From the NCBI GenBank assembly GCA_903909375.1, contig CAIVVM010000038.1, forward strand, positions 106,844-170,843: a stretch of DNA of 64,000 nucleotides, read 5' to 3'. Under the pieces are notes generated by a model. It was not told the origin of the DNA, did no database searches, and worked only from the letters and a program-made list of their open reading frames with translations. The position numbers and the translations under genes are program-made. Each line of letters begins with the position of its first letter. Position 1 is the first letter of the stretch. This document shows, in pieces, positions 26,821-36,235 of this stretch. The DNA is from an uncultured Alphaproteobacteria bacterium (GTDB lineage Bacteria; Pseudomonadota; Alphaproteobacteria; Caulobacterales; Caulobacteraceae).

Positions 26821-27888
26821 CTACGCGGCGGCGGCGCGGCGCTTCACCGGTACCGCGGCTACCGACAACAGCGATTCCACACAATCGCGGATGGACTCGT
26901 CCAACGGCCGGAAGGTCACACCCGTCACCGCGCGAACCCGATCGTTGCGCAGGTCGGCCATGGCCCAGATGCCCCGGAACTCGGCCTCCCGCGCCTTGAT
27001 GCGATCCGGGAAGGGGTCGACAACCGTCGGCGTATCGTGCGCCAGTTCCGGCAGCAGCCGGTCGATATCCGCGCAGATGTCCTCGACGTTGCGCGCGTCG
27101 GTGGACCAGGCGATGAAACGCTCGCCGTTCTTGACCTCTGTGCTCTCCAGCAGCGCGATGTGGCAGGCCGCGTCATCGCGCACGTCGACGGTCATCCAGG
27201 GCCGATAGGCGCCCGTCTGGACCAGCTCGCCCTTCAGCATGCCCTCGATCAGGTGTTGCCAGGGTCCCATGTCCTTCTGGTGGGCGGACTGGATCGGCCC
27301 GACATTGTCGCCTGGGCAGCAGGTGATGGCGTCCCAGGTTCCGCTCAACTCGGCGGCCTCGGCAAATGCGCGTTCGGCCACGAGCTTTGCCATGGAATAG
27401 CCCTGGCCACGTTCCGGGGTCCGCTTGGGATTCATCTCGTCGGGATAGCGGCCTTCGAAAAACACCGGCCGGCGTGCAATTTCGGCCAGATCGGCCTCGG
27501 AAATCACCGCGGCGATGCTGGAGGTGACTACCGCGCGGGTGACCGACCCCGAGCTGTTGATGCTGGCGATCACATGGTCACAGACGCGGCTGATATAGGC
27601 CTGATCCTCATATCCGCTGACGTGGGAAATGTGGGCGACGCCATGACAACCCTTGAAGATGTCGTCGAAACACCCGTCCTGATCCAGATCGGCGCTGTGC
27701 AGCGTCAGTCGCCCGGACGCATAGCCCGGCATGGCGCGCAGGAAACCGGTGCGCGCAGCGTCGTCGGCATTGCGAACGCACGCCCGCACCCGATAGCCCT
27801 TGTCCAGCAGCTGCCGCACCACCCACCCGCCGAGAAAACCGGCCGCGCCGGTGACCGCGACCAGGCCGCGCTTGGGGATGGGTGACAT
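26821..27888 (-). CDS. NAD(P)-dependent epimerase/dehydratase (dihydroflavonol-reductase-like SDR)
   Basis: Extended SDR (355 aa) with the dinucleotide motif TGAAGFLGG (residues 13-21) and YSMAK catalytic Tyr/Lys. SGSVTRAVVTSSIAAV resembles the dihydroflavonol 4-reductase/cinnamoyl-CoA reductase group. AGGAGC lies 5 nt before the ATG at 27888. The reaction is probably reduction of a carbonyl, with unknown substrate. It lies alone between the SRPBCC gene and the small tail-anchored protein gene. Confidence 0.86.
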   Translation of the reverse strand: MSPIPKRGLVAVTGAAGFLGGWVVRQLLDKGYRVRACVRNADDAARTGFLRAMPGYASGRLTLHSADLDQDGCFDDIFKGCHGVAHISHVSGYEDQAYISRVCDHVIASINSSGSVTRAVVTSSIAAVISEADLAEIARRPVFFEGRYPDEMNPKRTPERGQGYSMAKLVAERAFAEAAELSGTWDAITCCPGDNVGPIQSAHQKDMGPWQHLIEGMLKGELVQTGAYRPWMTVDVRDDAACHIALLESTEVKNGERFIAWSTDARNVEDICADIDRLLPELAHDTPTVVDPFPDRIKAREAEFRGIWAMADLRNDRVRAVTGVTFRPLDESIRDCVESLLSVAAVPVKRRAAAA

Positions 27889-27984
27889 GGAAGCTCCTCC
27901 GACTGACGAGATTCTGTTGGCCTCGTTGATTCAGCTTAGGACGCATCACGCCGCAGTGGAAACCGGTTCGCTGTCGCGTCGTCC

Positions 27985-28200
27985 TCAGAGAAACATCGGA
28001 ACCACGTAGAGCGCCGCCAGAACGACGGCCACGATCGCCAGGATCAGCGGCGCGCGGGGGTTGGAGCCCATAAGGCCGCCGCCGGGGCGGGGCTTGGGCG
28101 CCGCCTTGCGCTCAGCCTGCTGGCGCGACTTCTTGTACTGGTTCAGGTCGGTGACCCGCCGGTCCAGATCATCGGGATTGATGCGCGGGCGCTTCGCCAT
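27985..28200 (-). CDS. Small tail-anchored membrane protein (71 aa)
   Basis: Basic, Pro/Arg-rich soluble region (NPDDLDRRVTDLNQYKKSRQQAERK) followed by one C-terminal membrane helix (PLILAIVAVVLAALYVVPMF), so probably tail-anchored in the inner membrane with the bulk in the cytoplasm. I do not recognise a family. The ATG overlaps the yebC TGA by one base (TGATG), which implies termination-reinitiation coupling. Confidence 0.75.
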   Translation of the reverse strand: MAKRPRINPDDLDRRVTDLNQYKKSRQQAERKAAPKPRPGGGLMGSNPRAPLILAIVAVVLAALYVVPMFL

Positions 28201-28946
28201 CAGCCGGCCAGCTTTTCCAGGTCCTCGGCCGAGATATCGGCGTTGGAGTAGACATGCTGGACGTCGTCGTCGTCTTCCAGGGTCTCGATCAGTTTCATCA
28301 GTGTGGCGACCCCATCGCCCGTCACGGGGGTGAGGACCCTGGGCCGCCAGACGATGTTGGTGGAGCGGGCCGGACCCAGCGCGGCTTCCAGCGCCGACGC
28401 CACGTCGGACAGCAGTTCAAACGCGGCAAAGACCGTGTGACCGTCCTCGTCGGACTCGACATCGTCGGCGCCGGCATCGATGGCGGCCTCCATCACCGTC
28501 TCCTCGCTGCCTGCAGAGGGCGCATAGACGATCTGGCCGACCCGATCCCACATGAACGAGACAGAGCCTGTCTCCCCCAGATTGCCGCCGTTCTTGGAGA
28601 AGGTGGAGCGAACCGTCGCGGCCGCGCGATTGCGATTGTCGGTCAGCGCCTCGACGATCACCCCCACGCCGCCGGGGCCAAAACCCTCATAGCGGATCTC
28701 GTCATAACTTTCGGCGTCGCCGCCGGACGCCTTCTTGATCGCGCGGTCGATGACGTCCTTGGGCAGCGACTCGCTCTTGGCGTTGTTCACCGCCAGTCGC
28801 AGGCGGGCGTTCATGGCGGGGTCGGGCAGGCCCATCTTGGCCGCCACGGTGATCTCGCGCGAGAGCTTGGAAAACAGCTTGGAGCGCACCGAGTCGGCGC
28901 GGCCCTTGCGGTGCATGATGTTCTTGAATTTGGAATGTCCGGCCAT
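28200..28946 (-). CDS. yebC: YebC/PmpR family DNA-binding and translation-associated protein
   Basis: 248 aa. Diagnostic N-terminus [14 protein letters not shown], then [23 protein letters not shown] and [10 protein letters not shown], with [18 protein letters not shown]. YebC family proteins were described as transcription regulators; some recent work links them to relieving ribosome stalling. It often neighbours ruvC; here ruvC is about 8 kb away, so the classic yebC-ruvCAB linkage is broken by accessory genes. The start lacks a strong ribosome site but matches the conserved N-terminus. Confidence 0.95.
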   Translation of the reverse strand: MAGHSKFKNIMHRKGRADSVRSKLFSKLSREITVAAKMGLPDPAMNARLRLAVNNAKSESLPKDVIDRAIKKASGGDAESYDEIRYEGFGPGGVGVIVEALTDNRNRAAATVRSTFSKNGGNLGETGSVSFMWDRVGQIVYAPSAGSEETVMEAAIDAGADDVESDEDGHTVFAAFELLSDVASALEAALGPARSTNIVWRPRVLTPVTGDGVATLMKLIETLEDDDDVQHVYSNADISAEDLEKLAG

Positions 28947-29029
28947 GGTCCGTTCGGGCAGGTGACGAATTTGCGTCGCGTTCTAACCCGAGCGGTGGCC
29001 TGCGCGGAACCCCCGGCGCAGAATGAGGC

Positions 29030-30550
29030 CTAAAGGCCGGCGATGTTACGGGTGCAGGCAGCGTTCGCGGCGTCCGAAAGGCCAACGGCCATCTGGAGTT
29101 TGCGGGTTTCCACGTCCATATCGCCATAGGGCCAGTAGCGAACCTTCCGGGGTTTGGCCCGCTTGTTCGCGGGCCGGATATTGAGCTCGATCTCTCGGTT
29201 CATGTCGCCCGCGTTGAACGTCCAGCTCTCCAGCTTCATTTCGTTGCGCAGGCCGCTGTTCCAGGCTGGCCCGCCCCGTCGCACGCCGCGCACCGTGCGG
29301 GTCGCGAAGGACCCCGCCGCGTCGAAGCCGGCGTCGAACCCCGGCGTGACCGTTACGCGGGCGTCCAGACACCCGCCAAACATCGTCTCGGGCAGGTGGA
29401 TGGTGGCGGAACCCTGGACATAACGCGCAAGATCGGGGCGCAGGTCAATCTCGGCTGTCACCCAGGCGGCGGAGATCAGGCCGGTGATCAAATCCGGTCC
29501 CTGTCCGGTCGGGAAGCGGCGGTAGTGGTCGGCCATGCGCAGGACCACGTCGTCCAGGTCCAGCTTGCCGGCGGACTTGCGACGGATGTCCTCGTCCCAC
29601 TTCAGCGCCAGGATCAGGCCGCGCGAGCGGGCGTCGCGACGGGTGTCGGCCATGACCAGGGTGCTTACCGCCGCGCTGTAGGGCAGCAGGCCGTCGCGCA
29701 GCCGGATACGGTCGGCGTAGAAGGCGGCCAGACCCTCCATCAGGCCGGCGGCGTCCGGCGCTGGCCCACCGAGGCGTTGCGGAATCCACGACCGGGTCAG
29801 CGCTTGCGCGATCTCGTCCGATGGATCGGATCGCGTCAGGATACCGGAGGGAAGGATCAGGCTGCCGCGGCCGCCCGAAGCGGCTTCGAAGCCGGCGGCG
29901 ACCAGAAACGATCCCGCACCGTCGCCCGTGAAAGCTCGTTGGGCGCCGAGCAATGGCGCCGTGAGCTCGACGAGCCGTGTCGCCCCCGCAGCATCGCCGA
30001 ACACTGCGGCTCGCAAGACGCCGCCCGGAAACCCGCGCTCCGCGATCCGCAGGTCCGGACCGGCCAGCAGCACTGCTTCATCCAGATCAGCCACCTTCGG
30101 CGCCCAGGCTGTCAGGCTAGGGTCGAGGTCGGAGAGGCTGCGCCAGCCCTTGGGAAGTCGATTCCAGCGCAGCGTGGCCGCCTGATCCGAACGCCCGTCG
30201 GGGACCGCAAAAACTGCGTTCCCGGTGACCGCAAGCGCGTTCAGTGCGGCGCCCGATGCGCGCAGCCGATAGCGAACCGTGAGCCGGGCGCCCGGCCTGT
30301 GTTGCAACAGGCGATGTCCGGTGTCCGGCGCGGTCATCGCGGCGCCCGAAACGGTAGGCCCGGAAATCGCTCCCTTCGGTAGCGCGATCCGCGTCTCGCC
30401 GTCGGCGTCGCCCCTCAGGCGCATCTCGACCGACAGCACCGGCGCCCCGCCCGCCTCCGTCGCCACGCCCAGCCGGTAGTCGACGCTCGACGGCCGATCC
30501 GCGCCCATCGTCATCAAGGCGGCGGCGGCGATGAGGAACGCGCGGATCAT
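29030..30550 (-). CDS. Exported M61-like protein with degenerate zinc motif
   Basis: 506 aa with a signal peptide (MIRAFLIAAAALMTMGA) and AAGGAC 5 nt before the ATG. Architecture looks like the M61 glycyl-aminopeptidase group: N-terminal beta domain (to about residue 150), a helical core at residues 245-310, and a C-terminal PDZ-like segment (VRGVRRGGPAWNSGLRNEM). The core has SWIPQRLGG and EGLAAFYADRIRLRDG, corresponding to family blocks, but where HExxH should stand it reads QALTR, so the metal-binding His-Glu-His is absent. It is probably not an active protease. Family assignment is by pattern only and moderately sure. Confidence 0.65.
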   Translation of the reverse strand: MIRAFLIAAAALMTMGADRPSSVDYRLGVATEAGGAPVLSVEMRLRGDADGETRIALPKGAISGPTVSGAAMTAPDTGHRLLQHRPGARLTVRYRLRASGAALNALAVTGNAVFAVPDGRSDQAATLRWNRLPKGWRSLSDLDPSLTAWAPKVADLDEAVLLAGPDLRIAERGFPGGVLRAAVFGDAAGATRLVELTAPLLGAQRAFTGDGAGSFLVAAGFEAASGGRGSLILPSGILTRSDPSDEIAQALTRSWIPQRLGGPAPDAAGLMEGLAAFYADRIRLRDGLLPYSAAVSTLVMADTRRDARSRGLILALKWDEDIRRKSAGKLDLDDVVLRMADHYRRFPTGQGPDLITGLISAAWVTAEIDLRPDLARYVQGSATIHLPETMFGGCLDARVTVTPGFDAGFDAAGSFATRTVRGVRRGGPAWNSGLRNEMKLESWTFNAGDMNREIELNIRPANKRAKPRKVRYWPYGDMDVETRKLQMAVGLSDAANAACTRNIAGL

Positions 30551-30568
30551 GACCGTCCTTATGGCGGA

Positions 30569-31156
30569 CTATTCCACCGGCTCGCAGTCGAACCGGTCGA
30601 TCTGGCCGTTTTGAAGGCGGTAGACGGCGTCCTGCGGGGTCGGCAGCACCACTGTGGCGGTTCGATCAAGTTCAGCGTAGGCGCCGCGCAACAGTCGTCC
30701 CCAGACTCCATGGCTGACCGCGATTACCCTGCGGCCCGGCTCCGGCGGCAGGCTGCCCAGCCAGTCAGACGCGCGACCCATCACGTCGTCATAGGTCTCT
30801 CCGCCCGGCGCCAGGAAGAACTGGTCACCCGTGCCCGCAGCGTCGGGATACCTCCGCGAAATGTCGGCCCACAACTGCCCTTCCCATTCGCCACAGCAGA
30901 TTTCGGAGAGGCGGTGGTCGACGTCGGGCTCGAGTCCGGTCGCATCGGCGACGAAGTCGGCAGTCTGGCGCGCTCGACCGATGGGGCTGGTGATCAGCGT
31001 CCAATCCCCCGGCTCGACCTTGATCAGGTCAGCGACAAGCCTCGCCATGGCCGCCGCTTGTCGCTCGCCCTGCGGCGTGAGCGCCGACTCTGTATGGCCC
31101 TGGATGCGGCGCTCGCGATTCCAGAAGGTCTCACCATGGCGCAGCAGCAGTATCAT
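30569..31156 (-). CDS. Histidine phosphatase (phosphoglycerate mutase-like)
   Basis: Branch of the histidine phosphatase superfamily (195 aa). RHGET at residues 6-10 provides the phospho-acceptor His7; [12 protein letters not shown] contains the phosphate-binding Arg; [13 protein letters not shown] supplies the second His. No membrane signal. The substrate is uncertain: PhoE/GpmB-like, CobC-like and sugar phosphatase are all possible. The ATG overlaps the SDR stop by 4 nt. Confidence 0.9.
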   Translation of the reverse strand: MILLLRHGETFWNRERRIQGHTESALTPQGERQAAAMARLVADLIKVEPGDWTLITSPIGRARQTADFVADATGLEPDVDHRLSEICCGEWEGQLWADISRRYPDAAGTGDQFFLAPGGETYDDVMGRASDWLGSLPPEPGRRVIAVSHGVWGRLLRGAYAELDRTATVVLPTPQDAVYRLQNGQIDRFDCEPVE

Positions 31157-31938
31157 TTCTTGCGGCGCACCACCGGATGCGAGGTCGACAGGCCGCCATC
31201 CACCGCAATCGTCTGGCCGTTGACGTAGGAGGCGTCATCGGAAGCCAGGAACAGGGCGGCGGCCGCGATCTCCTCGGGCTCGCCGTAGCGGGTGGTGGGG
31301 TTGAGCTGGCCAATCCTGTCCTCGTTGCCGCGCGACCGCGCGCCGTCGAAGATCGGCTTGGTCATCCCGGTCTCGATCAGCCCGGGCGCAATCGCATTGA
31401 TCCGCACGCCCGTTCCGTAAAGCTCGTTGCAGGCGGTCTGCACCAGACTGATCACCCCGGCCTTCGACGCCGAATAGGCCGGCCCGCCGGCGCCCGAGCG
31501 GATGCCCGCCACCGAAGCGGTGCAGATGATCGAGCCCTTGCCCTTGGGGATCATAACCGCCGAGGCGTGCTTCACGGCCAGGAACGGCCCGATCAGGTTC
31601 ACCCGCAGGATCTCGGCCCAGTAGTCGGCGGTTTGCTCATGCAGCGGTGCAAACCCGCCCGAGATGCCGGCGTTGGCCCAGAACACGTCGAGACTGCCGT
31701 ATTCGGACACCGCACTGTCCACGAGCGATTTCACGAAAGCGTCGTCCCCGGCGTCGCCGAGCAGGGCCACAGCCTTGCCGCCGGCGGCGCGGATCGCCTC
31801 GGCTGTCTCGTTCACGGCTTCGGCGCGGTCAGCGATGACCATGCTGGCGCCCTCCGACGCGAACAGCCTGGCGGCGGCGCGGCCGATGCCGCTGGCGGCG
31901 CCGGTGATGACGGCCGTGCGGCCGGAAAGTCGTCCCAT
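31153..31938 (-). CDS. Short-chain dehydrogenase/reductase
   Basis: Classical SDR (261 aa). The start at 31938 follows AAAGGAA by 5 nt. Motifs: cofactor loop TGAASGIG (12-19), NAGIS, catalytic YSASK, and a C-terminal [23 protein letters not shown](H) preference is suggested by an acidic IADRAEAV after the second strand. The substrate is unknown. It sits between a hydrolase (upstream) and a histidine phosphatase, with overlaps at the downstream side. Confidence 0.9.
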   Translation of the reverse strand: MGRLSGRTAVITGAASGIGRAAARLFASEGASMVIADRAEAVNETAEAIRAAGGKAVALLGDAGDDAFVKSLVDSAVSEYGSLDVFWANAGISGGFAPLHEQTADYWAEILRVNLIGPFLAVKHASAVMIPKGKGSIICTASVAGIRSGAGGPAYSASKAGVISLVQTACNELYGTGVRINAIAPGLIETGMTKPIFDGARSRGNEDRIGQLNPTTRYGEPEEIAAAALFLASDDASYVNGQTIAVDGGLSTSHPVVRRKK

Positions 31939-31952
31939 GGTCGTTCCTTTGA

Positions 31953-32786
31953 TCAAGTCTTGTGCTCGGCGCGCCGGACGGCGCTGAGGATGGCGTCGAG
32001 GAAGATATCGTAGAGCCCCGGCGGCATGTCGTGGCCCATGCCCGGGATCATCCGAAGCTCGGCGCCCGGAACGGCGGCGGCGGTGGTCTCGCCGCCGATG
32101 GGCTGGACCAACGGGTCATCGGCGCCATGCAAGACCACCGTCGGAACCTTCAACTTTCGAAGCTCGGTTGTCCGGTCGCCATCGGCGCCGATGGCGGCGC
32201 GCTGGCGGCCGACGCCAGCCGGGTTGAAGGCGCGGGCGTGCTCGGCGATCACCCGCTCACGCAACTCGGCCTCGGTCCAGGGATAGCCGGGGCTGCCGAT
32301 GGTGCGGGCGTTTGCAATGCCATGGGCGACGAAGGTTTCGTAGTCGGCCTCAGGGCTGGGGGGCGGCTGGCTGATCACCGCCATCGCCTCCGGCGTGGCG
32401 ACCACATTGCCCGAAGGCGCCGACATGATGGATGTCATCGAGAGCACGCGGTCCGGATGATCGATGGCGATGCGCTGCACGATCATGCCGCCCATCGATA
32501 CGCCGGCGATGTGGGCCCGCCGAATGCCCGCCGCGTCGAGCACGGCCATGGAGTCCCGCGCCATATCGGCCAGTGTGTAGCGTTCCGTCGGCCAGCTCGA
32601 CAGGCCGGTATCGCGGTTGTCCATCCGCACCGCCTGATACCCGCTGGCTGTCAGCAGATCGCAGAAGGCTTCGGGCCAGCGGGTCATCTGCGACCCCAGA
32701 CCATTGATCAGCAGGATGGCCTCGGCCTTGGGGTCGCCAAAGGTCTGGAACTCCAGTTCCACCTCGCCATTGCGCGCTCTGGGCAT
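31953..32786 (-). CDS. Alpha/beta hydrolase
   Basis: 277 aa, cytoplasmic. [10 protein letters not shown] forms the oxyanion region, GVSMGG holds nucleophile Ser97, GADDPLV the Asp and MGHDMPP the His, so the triad is complete. Strongly similar in pattern to the MhpC/lipase-like esterases that accompany SDRs. GGGAGA is 6 nt before the ATG. It is the first gene of a three-gene run hydrolase-SDR-phosphatase. Confidence 0.88.
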   Translation of the reverse strand: MPRARNGEVELEFQTFGDPKAEAILLINGLGSQMTRWPEAFCDLLTASGYQAVRMDNRDTGLSSWPTERYTLADMARDSMAVLDAAGIRRAHIAGVSMGGMIVQRIAIDHPDRVLSMTSIMSAPSGNVVATPEAMAVISQPPPSPEADYETFVAHGIANARTIGSPGYPWTEAELRERVIAEHARAFNPAGVGRQRAAIGADGDRTTELRKLKVPTVVLHGADDPLVQPIGGETTAAAVPGAELRMIPGMGHDMPPGLYDIFLDAILSAVRRAEHKT

Positions 32787-32928
32787 TGCAGATCTCCCGC
32801 TATCACAACCTCAGGGTTGAATTTGACTTCACCAAACCGTCCTCACGCGTGAATCGGCTGGTAATCGATCAACTTGGACGCTTAACATGTTCTCAAGAGT
32901 CGCCTGAGGGGAGGGGCCGACCAAACCG

Positions 32929-33021
32929 ATGCGCGTAATCGTTCCCTTGTTGCTGTCCCTTGCGATGTGGGGGTTCATCATCCTCGGCCTGATCGGTCTG
33001 TGGCTGAAGATTTTCGGCTGA
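32929..33021 (+). CDS. Possible 30-residue hydrophobic micropeptide
   Basis: ATG at 32929 to TGA at 33021. The product is almost one membrane helix (LLLSLAMWGFIILGLIGLWL), with Arg at residue 2 and a single Lys near the end. A GAGGGGAGGGG run lies 12 nt upstream, slightly far but purine-rich. It fills the gap between the convergently arranged oxidoreductase and the divergent hydrolase. Many chance ORFs are this small, so the call is tentative. Confidence 0.4.
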   Translation: MRVIVPLLLSLAMWGFIILGLIGLWLKIFG

Positions 33022-33035
33022 CCTTTCGGAACCCC

Positions 33036-34001
33036 TCAGGGGATCAGGAGAACGCGCCCGACCGCCTGGCGGCTTTCGATGTAACGATGCGCCTCGGCCG
33101 CCTCTGACAGCGGGAACGTCCGGTCGATCATCACCTTGAGCTCACCGCTGGCCACGTCGGCGATCAGCTTGGCGATATTCTTCTGCACCCGGTCCGTGGC
33201 GATTTCTGCGCCAAGGAACACGCCCGAAAGCGTGCGGTTGCCGCCCATCATCGAACCCACATCCACCCGCATCGGCTCACGACCTGCGGCGCCGACCATC
33301 GACACCCGCCCGCGATAGGCCAATGATCCGATGGAGGATTGCAGCGTGGGTCCGCCCACCGAGTCGACGATGACATTGACGCCCTTCTTGTCGGTTAGGC
33401 GCATCACCTCCTGAACCACGTCATGGGTCTTGTAGTTGATGCCGTGCGTCAGTCCGATGGCCTTCAGCTTCTCCAGACGCTCGTCTGACGAGGCGGTGGC
33501 CAGGATCATGGAGGCGCCGGCGCGGGCCGCCAGCTGGATCGCCGCGACACCGACGCCCGAGGCCCCGGCCTGGACCAGCACGGTCTCGCCCTTCTGCAGG
33601 CGGCCGAACTCGAACAGGCAATCGTCAGCCGTTCCGAACGTCACCGGGATGACGGCCGCGTGGCGCACGTCCATGCCGTCCGGGATCAGCCAGGCGGTCT
33701 TGGCCGACACCGCGCGAAGCTCGGCGTGGCTGCCCCAGCCGCCGGTGGTGGCGACCTTCTGGCCGACCTTGAGGTGAGTGACCTCTGCGCCGACCTCAAT
33801 GATTGTGCCGGCGGCCTGGTAGCCCACCACGTGAGGGTTGGTCATCAGCGGCCCGCCATGGCGGTTCAGCGTATCACCACCCTCGATGGAGACCGCCTCG
33901 ACCCGGATCACGATACCCTTGGGATGGCACTGCGGATCCGGCACGTCCTCGTAGCGCAGGACCTCGGGCGGACCATTCTCGTAGTATACGGCGGCTTTCA
34001 T
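33036..34001 (-). CDS. Zinc-independent quinone oxidoreductase (MDR family)
   Basis: 321 aa NADPH:quinone reductase-like medium-chain reductase. MKAAVYYENGPPEVL start, coenzyme motif VLVQAGASGVGVAAIQLA, and VNVIVDSVGG; no zinc-ligand cysteines of the alcohol dehydrogenase type. GAGGAAA lies 8 nt before the ATG at 34001. Its reading frame continues upstream without a stop into the ParA remnant, but the ribosome site and conserved N-terminus mark the true start. A dyad overlaps the ribosome site. Confidence 0.9.
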   Translation of the reverse strand: MKAAVYYENGPPEVLRYEDVPDPQCHPKGIVIRVEAVSIEGGDTLNRHGGPLMTNPHVVGYQAAGTIIEVGAEVTHLKVGQKVATTGGWGSHAELRAVSAKTAWLIPDGMDVRHAAVIPVTFGTADDCLFEFGRLQKGETVLVQAGASGVGVAAIQLAARAGASMILATASSDERLEKLKAIGLTHGINYKTHDVVQEVMRLTDKKGVNVIVDSVGGPTLQSSIGSLAYRGRVSMVGAAGREPMRVDVGSMMGGNRTLSGVFLGAEIATDRVQKNIAKLIADVASGELKVMIDRTFPLSEAAEAHRYIESRQAVGRVLLIP

Positions 34002-34006
34002 CGGTC

Positions 34007-34034
34007 GTTTCCTCAAACGCTTGTTTGACGAAAC
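34007..34034. promoter_or_regulatory. Candidate operator dyad overlapping the quinone oxidoreductase ribosome site
   Basis: Perfect inverted arms TCAAAC (34013-34018) and GTTTGA (34023-34028) with a four-base GCTT centre. Flanking GTTTCC and CGAAAC extend the symmetry with one mismatch to 28 bp. It starts 6 bp upstream of the start codon. Such CAAAC/GTTTG dyads are common TetR-type operators, but no regulator gene is adjacent. Confidence 0.5.
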
Positions 34035-34237
34035 CCATTCCACGGGGAGGGTAAGGGTGCAAGTGAGGAACCAGCGATGCGGGTTCCCCGGAAGGATGAC
34101 CGAGGGGTTCAGCGGATTGAAACCCTGGAGCCTGTTCGCTTCAGCCCGGATCATCCTGACCGGGCAGGCAATCGTGCCTCTGGATGGGTAGAGCACGACC
34201 GGCGCGTGAACCGGTATCTGGTCGAAGCTGTTTCGCC

Positions 34238-34928
34238 CTAGGCTCTTGTCCCGTCGTTGGGCGCCGCGCAGGTGACCGGCGCCGCAACCGCAGTCCGCCC
34301 GAATATGAACCTGTCGAGAAACGTCCACAGCTCCGCCACCTCTCGACCGGCCTCGATCGACGGGTCGAACTCCTCGACGGAACGTCCCGTCTCGAAGGCC
34401 GACTGATAGCTGGTGCGGGCTCGCAGGATCGTGGGGACCACCTGGATCCGCATCAGACCGAGAGCTTCCAGAGCCCTCTTGACCGCGGGCCTCGACGCCG
34501 GCCCTGGGTGAGGGCGCCTGGTTCAGCACGGCCAGGGCGGGTTTGCGGAGCCGGCGGACAATCTCGGCGGTCTGGATTGCGGCGATCAGGTCAAGGAAGG
34601 TGGGCCGGATCACCATCAGGCAGAGATCGGCCGCGACGATGGCATGGCTGATCTCCTCCTCCACCACGGCTGGGGTATCGATGATCATCAGCTCGGCCCC
34701 GGCGCGCTGACAGCTGACCTGCAGCGCGAAGAGCTTGGGCCCCGCGGTCTCGGCCACCTGGGGGCCAGGTGACTTTCGACCCTTCAGAACCTGAGCGGCT
34801 GAACGTTGGGCGTCGGTATCCGCCACCCATACCCTGCGTCCGCGAAGGAAGGCGGCCAGCGCCATATGAACGGCAACCGTGCTCTTGCCCGATCCGCCCT
34901 TGCGCGCAATTACGGCGACCGTTCGCAT
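34238..34928 (-). pseudogene. ParA/MinD-family ATPase interrupted by a frameshift
   Basis: The 5' part (34928 to about 34488) encodes RKGGSGKSTVAVHMALAA with deviant Walker A KGGSGKST (Lys15), a WVADTDAQRSAA strand and the MIIDTPAV Walker B segment, ending ...NQAPSPRAGVEA. The frame then changes: removing one C from the CCC run (34487-34489, minus strand) continues into AVKRALEALGL, then RARTSYQSAF, EEFDPSIEAGREVAELW and a stop at 34238, giving 229 codons, a normal orphan ParA length. As given, no intact product is made unless the base is a sequencing error. A VirC1/ParA-like partitioning role is the family expectation. Confidence 0.8.
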
Positions 34929-35007
34929 GAAAACGCTGGCTTTTCCCCGGGACAGCAGCGGAGAAGCCTAGTCGCAAGGTGTGACACCCGTACGACCAGT
35001 CCAGCGG

Positions 35008-36168
35008 TCAGTCGTTACGCTTTACGTGATTGCGGATCGCCGCGATGATCCGGTCCTGGACGTCGGGCGTCAGATAGGCGTGCATCGGCAGGCTGATCAC
35101 CCGGCCCGCCGCCGCCTCGGTGACCGGCAGGCCGCCGGGCTGGGGATAGTGGGCGTAGGGCGCCTGTCGATGCAGGGGTAGCGGGTAGTAGACAGCTGTG
35201 GGGATATCCTGACCCCGCAGGTGGGCGGCGAGGCCGTCCCGGTCGTCGGTTTCGATGGTGTACTGCGCCCATACGGAGACACCGCCCGCAATCACCGGCG
35301 GTATGCGGACCACATCGTCAAGGCCTTCGGCATAACGCGCTGCGACGCGGTTCCGCGCCGTGATCTCGTCCGCGAAGATGCCGAGTTTCTGTAGCAGCAC
35401 AGCGGCCTGGATCGTGTCCATCCGGGCGTTCATGCCCACCCGCATGTTCATGTACTTGGGGTCGTGATCGAACGACCGGCCCTCGAGGTCAGATTTCACC
35501 GCCTGGCCGTGGACCCTTAGCGACACCATCAAATCGCACAGTCGCGCATCATTGCAGAGCACGGCGCCGCCGTCGCCATAGCACCCCAGCGGTTTGGCCG
35601 GGAAAAACGAGGTTGTGGTCACATCAGCCCAGTGCAGCGGGTGCTTCCCCGCCAGGGTACAGCCGAACCCCTGGGCGCTGTCGGCTATGAGCTTCAGGCC
35701 GTGTCGCCGGGCGACGGCGGCCAGCGCGGGATAGTCGGCCGGTTGTCCGAACAGGTCGACTGCGATGATCGCTCGCGGCGTGAGTTTGCCTGCGGCCCTG
35801 ACGGCGTCGATGGCCGCCTCCAGCTTCACCGGGTCCAGATTGTAGGTATCGGGCAGCACGTCCACGAACACCGGGCTGGCGCCGACCAGCGGCATCACTT
35901 CGGCGGTGGCGGCGAAGGTGAAGGAGGGACAGAACACCGCATCGCCCGGGCCAATCTCCCAGGCCATCAGCGGCAGGATCAGCGCCTCGGTGCCCGAGCC
36001 GCAGGTCAGCGCATGGGCAGCTTTGCCGAACGTGCAGAGCTCAGCCTCGAGCTGCGTGATTTCCGGTCCCATGATGTAGGCGCCGGACCGCACGACCTTG
36101 AGGATCGCGTCTTCGAGTGGTTGGCCCAGCCGCGCGCGTTGGGCCTGCAGGTCGATGAAAGGAATCAT
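35008..36168 (-). CDS. DegT/DnrJ/EryC1/StrS-family sugar aminotransferase
   Basis: PLP-dependent nucleotide-sugar aminotransferase (386 aa). GSGTEAL forms the phosphate-binding site, IADSAQGFGC the Asp-containing strand, and FFPAKPLGCYGDGGA contains the PLP-bound Lys192. Sequence pattern resembles WbpE/PseC-type enzymes that make diamino or amino sugars for polysaccharide. No other sugar-nucleotide genes are visible here, so the substrate is not defined. It sits next to the ParA remnant with 79 bp between. Confidence 0.9.
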   Translation of the reverse strand: MIPFIDLQAQRARLGQPLEDAILKVVRSGAYIMGPEITQLEAELCTFGKAAHALTCGSGTEALILPLMAWEIGPGDAVFCPSFTFAATAEVMPLVGASPVFVDVLPDTYNLDPVKLEAAIDAVRAAGKLTPRAIIAVDLFGQPADYPALAAVARRHGLKLIADSAQGFGCTLAGKHPLHWADVTTTSFFPAKPLGCYGDGGAVLCNDARLCDLMVSLRVHGQAVKSDLEGRSFDHDPKYMNMRVGMNARMDTIQAAVLLQKLGIFADEITARNRVAARYAEGLDDVVRIPPVIAGGVSVWAQYTIETDDRDGLAAHLRGQDIPTAVYYPLPLHRQAPYAHYPQPGGLPVTEAAAGRVISLPMHAYLTPDVQDRIIAAIRNHVKRND

Positions 36169-36235
36169 GGAAGCGGCTTATGCCCTGCGTCGGGCCAGCC
36201 CGCCAAAACACGCTTGGTGACGCGGTGTTGCGGGA

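Noticed and set aside
29396..30382. Plus-strand ORF over the M61-like gene
   Set aside because: Codon pattern and absence of a domain mark it as a shadow of the minus-strand gene, which has a signal peptide and ribosome site.
33036..34928. A single 630-aa ParA-oxidoreductase fusion
   Set aside because: The frame is open by chance because the ParA frameshift removed its stop. The oxidoreductase has its own ribosome site and conserved N-terminus at 34001, and the region between codes for no domain.
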